Shown here piece by piece: positions 14,172-18,238 of a stretch of 18,238 nt of DNA. The notes beneath the pieces were generated by a model. The model made no database searches. It saw only the letters and a program-made list of their open reading frames with translations, and had not been told where the DNA came from. Source of the DNA: Coriobacteriales bacterium (GTDB taxonomy: Bacteria > Actinomycetota > Coriobacteriia > Coriobacteriales > UBA8131); contig JAIRXA010000027.1 of NCBI GenBank assembly GCA_031268525.1, positions 1 to 18,238 of the forward strand. Reading direction: 5' to 3'. How positions within the stretch are numbered: position 1 is the first letter of the stretch; every line of letters begins with the position of its first letter. The position numbers and the translations under genes are program-made.

Positions 14172-16006
14172 ATGAAAGTCGTCTTGGACGGATTGGGTTG
14201 ATCGCAGGAGTCATCTACGGCATCGTTTTTCTGTTCGTCTGCGCCATTCTCATAGGCTCGGTTCTCTCCCTCAAGGCAAACGTCGTCTACCACTGGACCG
14301 ATCTACGGCCCATCACGGACTTTACTCTGAGCCGTAATGGGCAAGCCGATGGCGATATCGGGCTGCCAGCGACCCTGTCCGGATTGAGTCCCGGCGAGCA
14401 GATCACCCTCACGACCAGCATTGACGCGACGATTCATGACAATATCCTCGTGAAGACGAGCGGCGTGGCGCTCAGCATGTATGTAGACGACAGTCTGTAT
14501 CTCGCGCTGGGTCTTGAGGGCAGCTTCCCTGCGTTTCAGAAGACTCCGCCACCCAATATCGCGGTCGTGCCGATGCCCGAGACCGCCGGCACGCAGCTCC
14601 TGCGTTTTGAGTACACCGTACCCGCCGTCATCGACCGCATTGAACTGCCGGTCATCTATGTTGGCGACAGCCAGATGCTCTTCCTGCATCTGTTGACGAA
14701 CAATGGCCTGAACTTTGCCTTTGTCTTGCTGTTGCTGCTTGGTGGTATCGTGTTGATCGGCATGGGTCTGGTCATCGCTACGCGCGTGCCAGCTGCCCGC
14801 TCATTGTTTTGGCTTGGCTTTGCCTGTCTGGCTACGGGGGTGTGGGGTCTGTGCAGCAATGATCTCACCCTGTATCTCATACCCTTCCCTTCGCTGCTTT
14901 ACACCCTGTCCCACATCGGCCTGTTTTCCATCGGCATCCCCTTTCTGAAGTACGGCTCGCTGCTGCTTGCGCCGGTAAATCATCTGCTCATGGACATACT
15001 CTATAATCTGATGCGGCTGGCCCTGCTTGCCACCCTGCTTCTTCATCTCACCGGCGTCTTCCCCTTCGCCTACAGCGCCCCCGTCATGCAGTTCATGACC
15101 CCGGCAGCATTGGCGATCTTTACCGGCTCTGTAATCGTCGAGTATTTTGGGCGGCACAACATTCGGGCAGCGCGGTTCGGGCCGGCCGTGGCGGTCTTCG
15201 CTCTGTTCGCTTTGGCCAGTGCTCTGAACATTTCGCTGCATTTTCTGGAACCTGTGGGCATTCTGTTGCAGACCGGTGTGTTGGTCTTTGCCATCTGGAT
15301 GGCTATTCTGGGCTGGGGTTATATCCGCGATGTTTTTGACGAGGCGGAAAAGGCTGCGATGCTCCAGATGGAAATCAGCACCATGAACAAGAGTCTCGAC
15401 ATGCAGCGGACACTCTACAACAACCTCACGCAATCAACCGAAGAGGTGCGCGCGTTGCGCCATGATCTGCGTCACCAGCTTTCCGCCATTCGAGGCTATC
15501 TGCAAACCGACGATGTGGATGGAGCGCTGACCTACGTGGAAACGATCGCCGGCTCCATCCCCGAGATCGCCAACAAACTGCTCTGCGACAACTTTGCCGT
15601 GAACGCCGTTGCCGTGCATTACCTCGACAAGGCACTTGGCGAGGGGATTCAGACCGACATCAGGCTGGTCGTACCCGCCGACCTGGGACGCGTTCCGGAC
15701 AACGATATGAGTATCATCGTCGGCAATCTCTTCGAAAATGCCATCGAGGCCTGTCTGTACGTGTCCGAAGACAAACGATTCATCCGAATACAGAGCAGCG
15801 TGGTCAAGAATCGACTGACGCTCGTCATCGATAATAGTTTTGATGGAAGCTATAAGGTTGTAAAAGGTAATTTCTATTCGCGCAAACGCGATGGGAAGGG
15901 AATCGGTATTTCCTCGGTGCGTACGGTCGTGGAGAAATACGATGGCTCCCTGAAATACGAGGCCGCCAACGGCGTCTTCATGACCTCGCTGTACGTGAAG
16001 ATGTAG
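14168..16006 (+). CDS. sensor histidine kinase, AgrC/GHKL type with 7TM sensory module
   Basis: A 612-residue membrane kinase. There is a TM at about 12-35, an extracytoplasmic domain of about 140 residues (36-178, predicted beta-rich), then seven membrane spans at about 181-386, a layout like 7TMR-DISM receptors. A short coiled coil (about 388-425) leads to the phosphorylation helix with His432 in VRALRHDLRHQLSAIRGY. The GHKL ATPase domain follows: IIVGNLFENAIEA (N box, about 517-529), VIDNSF and GKGIGISSV (G box). The catalytic half is AgrC-like, while the sensor differs from the plain AgrC 6-TM peptide receptor. It starts in a 4-base overlap with the regulator, so the two are a cognate pair. 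The ligand is unknown; downstream ABC genes hint at a transported molecule or membrane-active compound. Confidence 0.92.
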   Translation: MNESRLGRIGLIAGVIYGIVFLFVCAILIGSVLSLKANVVYHWTDLRPITDFTLSRNGQADGDIGLPATLSGLSPGEQITLTTSIDATIHDNILVKTSGVALSMYVDDSLYLALGLEGSFPAFQKTPPPNIAVVPMPETAGTQLLRFEYTVPAVIDRIELPVIYVGDSQMLFLHLLTNNGLNFAFVLLLLLGGIVLIGMGLVIATRVPAARSLFWLGFACLATGVWGLCSNDLTLYLIPFPSLLYTLSHIGLFSIGIPFLKYGSLLLAPVNHLLMDILYNLMRLALLATLLLHLTGVFPFAYSAPVMQFMTPAALAIFTGSVIVEYFGRHNIRAARFGPAVAVFALFALASALNISLHFLEPVGILLQTGVLVFAIWMAILGWGYIRDVFDEAEKAAMLQMEISTMNKSLDMQRTLYNNLTQSTEEVRALRHDLRHQLSAIRGYLQTDDVDGALTYVETIAGSIPEIANKLLCDNFAVNAVAVHYLDKALGEGIQTDIRLVVPADLGRVPDNDMSIIVGNLFENAIEACLYVSEDKRFIRIQSSVVKNRLTLVIDNSFDGSYKVVKGNFYSRKRDGKGIGISSVRTVVEKYDGSLKYEAANGVFMTSLYVKM

Positions 16007-16025
16007 AAGCGATATGGGACTATCC

Positions 16026-16054
16026 TTGACATACTTATAGCTCAGGGCATATCC
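16026..16054 (+). promoter_or_regulatory. possible internal promoter before the ABC ATPase gene
   Basis: A perfect TTGACA at 16026-16031 is followed after 17-18 bases by a weak -10 (ATATCC/TATCCC, 16049-16055). If used, transcription would begin close to GTG 16073. The match may be chance, because the region also appears to be coding in the ATPase frame. Confidence 0.25.
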
Positions 16055-16072
16055 CTTGCATTTGGCAGGCAT

Positions 16073-16732
16073 GTGGTACTTGAGAAGCTTGATCTCACAC
16101 TTAAAGGCGCCACCATCACTGGCATGGTGGCGCCGAATGGTTCGGGCAAAACCACCTTGTTGCGCATTCTTGCGGGTCAATACCGTCAGCCTGCAGAGTG
16201 CCTCAGCATAGATGGCATCAAACCTCAGCAGCAAGCCAAATATCTGCGCAAGTTGTTCTTTGCAGAAGACGCCCACTATCTCGATCCAGCCCTGAATGCG
16301 CTCGACTATCTTCTCTATGTCAAAAAGATGTGGAGATCGGGTGCCAGCATTGTACAACTTGCGGAACAGACGGGCGTTGCAGCCTTTTGTAAAAAGCCGA
16401 TACGCACGCTCTCCCTGGGTATGAAACAGCAGTTGATCATCGCACTTTGTCTCGCAAGCGATGCTCCCTATATTCTGCTCGATGAGCCGATGAACGGCCT
16501 GGATCCAACAAACACTCAGACGGTCTCCCTACTCCTGAGAAAAATGCGTCGAGAGGGTAAAGCTATCCTGATGTCATCTCACCTTCTTACCAACATCGAC
16601 GCGCTTGCCGATGAGGTTATCTTTCTTAAAGACGGCAAAATCGCCCAACATCTCACAGGGGATCGTATCGATTCAGCCGCAACCTACCGCGCACTGTATC
16701 TGACCGATAGTCAAGAGAACCTGCTGTGCTGA
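16073..16732 (+). CDS. ABC transporter ATP-binding protein, 5' end uncertain (possible frameshift)
   Basis: A single nucleotide-binding domain. Numbered from GTG 16073: Walker A APNGSGKTT (20-28, Lys26), signature LSLGMKQQ (113-120), Walker B YILLDE (133-138), NGLDP D-loop and switch His170 in SSHLL. The Q-loop region reads LFFAEDAHYLD with no glutamine, as in some BcrA-type ATPases. It should power the permease encoded next. GTG 16073 cuts off the first strand: the same frame upstream (16037-16072) encodes IAQGISLAFGRH, which fits the family N-terminus, but it has no ATG, GTG or TTG back to the kinase stop at 16004. A well-placed ATG at 16014 lies in another frame and hits a stop at 16038. 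The true start is therefore unresolved. Confidence 0.88.
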   Translation: MVLEKLDLTLKGATITGMVAPNGSGKTTLLRILAGQYRQPAECLSIDGIKPQQQAKYLRKLFFAEDAHYLDPALNALDYLLYVKKMWRSGASIVQLAEQTGVAAFCKKPIRTLSLGMKQQLIIALCLASDAPYILLDEPMNGLDPTNTQTVSLLLRKMRREGKAILMSSHLLTNIDALADEVIFLKDGKIAQHLTGDRIDSAATYRALYLTDSQENLLC

Positions 16733-17874
16733 CCCTTCTTGCTCAAGTGCGCTTTGATCTGCGTCGTGTGCTCCTTGACAAGGCGCTTTACGCAACAATT
16801 GCGCTGTTGGCCGTCATGCTGTTCGTGCCGCTGTTTTTTCCGCCAGTATATCAATATCCCTACTTTGATGTTCAGTTCTATCGCGATGCCAACCGCATGG
16901 CCCTCGAATCGCAAATCTCAGGCGCGTTTGAAAGCGCACCGGAGGACCTGCGGGAGATGAACTTTGAGCGCCTGGATGCTCTGGGTGCCATCGTGGCCGC
17001 TGACAAGGCGAGTGACGACGAAGCGAAACTGGAAGCCATGTTGAGCTTTGAGCAATGTGAGATGCAAGCCATTGAACGCGGCTATGCCTTTAATTATTCA
17101 CGACAACACATTCTGTGGAAAATTGTCTTCCTTGAGGCGCTGCTGGAAAGCGAAAATTACCAAATCTACGAGACAGCCGACATGATGCCAGCGCCTTACT
17201 ATCTCGCTTCACTTCCCAAAGATATGCCGTGGCTGCTTTGGTTTCTGCCGGCAATCGTGGTGTTCTCTCGGCTCTTTTCCTCGGCACAGAGCTCTCGTTC
17301 ACGATCTTTCGATGCACTTGTTCCGATCCCTGCCTGTCTTCCCTTCCTTTCTCGTCTGTTTTCCGGACTGCTGGTGTCCTTGACGGCTCTCGGACTCGCT
17401 GTTCTCCCGGTCTTTGTCTGGGTCGCTGCACACAATGGCTTGGGCAACCTTTCGTATCCGGTTATCGACATGCCGCATGGCGCTTTGATTTTTTCGACTC
17501 TTGGAACCTATCTGACACAGTCGTTTGCTCTGATTACTGCAGGTAGCCTCCTGATTGGTGCCGTGATTCTGCTCGTTTCCTGTTTTACAGACACACGTTT
17601 GAGTATGGCAGTCATCACATTGATTTTGGTGCTGGTTTCGTATCTATCGGTCTATCAGCAACTGGTAGATTCACCTTCTTCCCTGTTGCATCTTCTGCCG
17701 ACAAGCTATTTTAACTTCACCGATATCATCGGCATCACAGCAGCCTACTACACCGTAGATCAGAACTTGAATGTTCAGATGAACTTCGGTTTTGGTATCG
17801 TAGTACTTGCCTTGTCGTCGCTTGTTGTGCTGGTCACCTCCCTGCTGAGTGCTCGCTTATTGAGAAAAAAGTAG
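16726..17874 (+). CDS. ABC-2-type transporter permease
   Basis: A 382-residue integral membrane protein. TM1 is at about 22-42, then a large 120-residue extracytoplasmic loop rich in Glu, Ala and Asp (about 50-165), then about five further spans from 168 to the C-terminus, ending ARLLRKK. This is the ABC-2 permease plan of drug, bacteriocin or lipid exporters and of immunity pumps. No conserved catalytic motif is expected. GTG 16726 overlaps the ATPase stop by seven bases, so the two halves are coupled. With the regulator and kinase genes it forms one four-gene operon, likely self-contained for sensing and export or resistance. The substrate cannot be read from the sequence. Confidence 0.82.
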   Translation: MLTLLAQVRFDLRRVLLDKALYATIALLAVMLFVPLFFPPVYQYPYFDVQFYRDANRMALESQISGAFESAPEDLREMNFERLDALGAIVAADKASDDEAKLEAMLSFEQCEMQAIERGYAFNYSRQHILWKIVFLEALLESENYQIYETADMMPAPYYLASLPKDMPWLLWFLPAIVVFSRLFSSAQSSRSRSFDALVPIPACLPFLSRLFSGLLVSLTALGLAVLPVFVWVAAHNGLGNLSYPVIDMPHGALIFSTLGTYLTQSFALITAGSLLIGAVILLVSCFTDTRLSMAVITLILVLVSYLSVYQQLVDSPSSLLHLLPTSYFNFTDIIGITAAYYTVDQNLNVQMNFGFGIVVLALSSLVVLVTSLLSARLLRKK

Positions 17875-17940
17875 GTCTTGTATCCAGTCCTGCATTCAGT
17901 ATTCAATCCTGCCTTCAACCTCCCCTCGTATGAAGTTCGG

Positions 17941-17970
17941 TGATATACTATCAAAAGTAAAGTATTCAGG
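17941..17970. promoter_or_regulatory. candidate promoter/operator of the toxin-antitoxin pair
   Basis: TATACT at 17944-17949 fits a -10 box. The imperfect inverted repeat TGATATACT...AGTATTCA overlaps it, where a RelB-type ribbon-helix-helix antitoxin could bind to repress its own operon. No good -35 is visible. The nearby AGTA-rich repeats make chance dyads likely. Confidence 0.3.
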
Positions 17971-17995
17971 TAGTAATAGTAAAGAGGTGATAAAG

Positions 17996-18226
17996 ATGTC
18001 GTCGGTTGCCTTGAACATCAAGGTCGATAAGGAACTGAAGCGTCAAGCAGATGCTGTGTTCTCTCAGATCGGTCTGTCTACCAGCGCAGGCATTAACATC
18101 TATCTGAAGAAGGTCGTTGCGAGCAAGGGGATTCCCTTTGCGTTGACAACAAACATCAGTGATGAAGATGATGCTATGGAGATGGCGCGCACGCTATCAA
18201 GGAAGGCCATCAATGATGCGTGGTGA
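17996..18226 (+). CDS. RelB/DinJ-family antitoxin
   Basis: A 76-residue protein beginning MSSVALNIKVDKELKRQADAVFSQIGLSTSAGINIYLKKVV. This is the ribbon-helix-helix DNA-binding N-terminus typical of RelB/DinJ antitoxins (beta strand VALNIKVD, then two helices), followed by the conserved KGIPFAL turn and a charged C-terminal arm that would wrap the toxin. AAAGAGGTGAT (17981-17991) lies just upstream of ATG 17996, which fixes this start; a longer upstream reading has no such site. The end overlaps the next gene by 11 bases. It should neutralise the toxin encoded downstream and repress the operon. Confidence 0.9.
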   Translation: MSSVALNIKVDKELKRQADAVFSQIGLSTSAGINIYLKKVVASKGIPFALTTNISDEDDAMEMARTLSRKAINDAW

Positions 18227-18238
18227 GGTTTGGGTAGC
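18216..18238 (+). CDS. start of a MazF/PemK-like toxin gene, cut by the window edge
   Basis: ATG 18216 overlaps the antitoxin end and has GGAAGG (18201-18206) nine bases upstream. Only seven full codons are inside the window, MRGEVWV, but M-R-G-E-(I/V)-W is the hallmark N-terminus of MazF/PemK endoribonucleases, which cleave mRNA. RelE/YafQ toxins, the usual partners of RelB/DinJ, do not start this way. The fragment is short, so the call rests on that one motif plus position. Confidence 0.6.

Overview
The window is about 18.2 kb of GC-rich bacterial chromosome. It carries tightly packed operons on both strands: meso-DAP synthesis, lipid-linked glycan machinery, a LytTR/AgrC-type two-component system with an ABC exporter, and a toxin-antitoxin pair. 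Gene content fits a Gram-positive lineage, and I favour an actinobacterium of the Coriobacteriia type (DapL route to DAP, MurJ and a MraY-like transferase next to pyrG, LytTR/GHKL signalling, RelB-MazF). That assignment is inference from content; no rRNA or other marker is present.

Layout. (1) 1-3259, plus strand: 3' part of miaA, then dapF and dapL, nearly touching or overlapping; miaA and dapF each contain a long in-frame low-complexity insert. (2) 3260-4349: a convergent, gene-free kilobase packed with palindromic GC-rich repeats, a 47-bp triplication, a 106-bp perfect direct repeat and two MITE-like inverted-repeat elements, one with an apparent 11-bp target duplication and an 'empty site' in the paralogous repeat copy. 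(3) 4350-9061, minus strand: a very large ORF joining an alkaline-phosphatase-like/polytopic membrane protein to the lipid II flippase MurJ, followed with a 4-base overlap by a family 2 glycosyltransferase. (4) 9161-13066, plus strand: a divergent MraY/WecA-like phosphoglycosyl transferase, pyrG and an M20 peptidase. (5) 13067-13406: a repeat-rich gap with a candidate promoter and dyad. (6) 13407-17874: LytTR response regulator, AgrC-like histidine kinase with a 7TM sensor, ABC ATPase and ABC-2 permease, all overlapping or closely spaced. (7) 17996-18238: RelB/DinJ-type antitoxin and the first codons of a MazF/PemK-like toxin.

How they work together. The dapF-dapL pair supplies meso-diaminopimelate for peptidoglycan and lysine. 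The divergent block 4350-10039 has the parts of a lipid-linked glycan pathway: a polyprenyl-phosphate sugar transferase, a glycosyltransferase, a flippase and a large extracytoplasmic/membrane partner fused to that flippase. This block is the best candidate for an under-described system here. The 13.4-17.9 kb block looks like a self-contained sense-and-export unit, with no visible peptide precursor.

A recurring oddity is the growth of short in-frame tandem repeats (periods of 18, 21, 36, 45 or 63 bp) inside otherwise ordinary enzymes, so that MiaA, DapF and the MurJ fusion are much longer than their families normally are.
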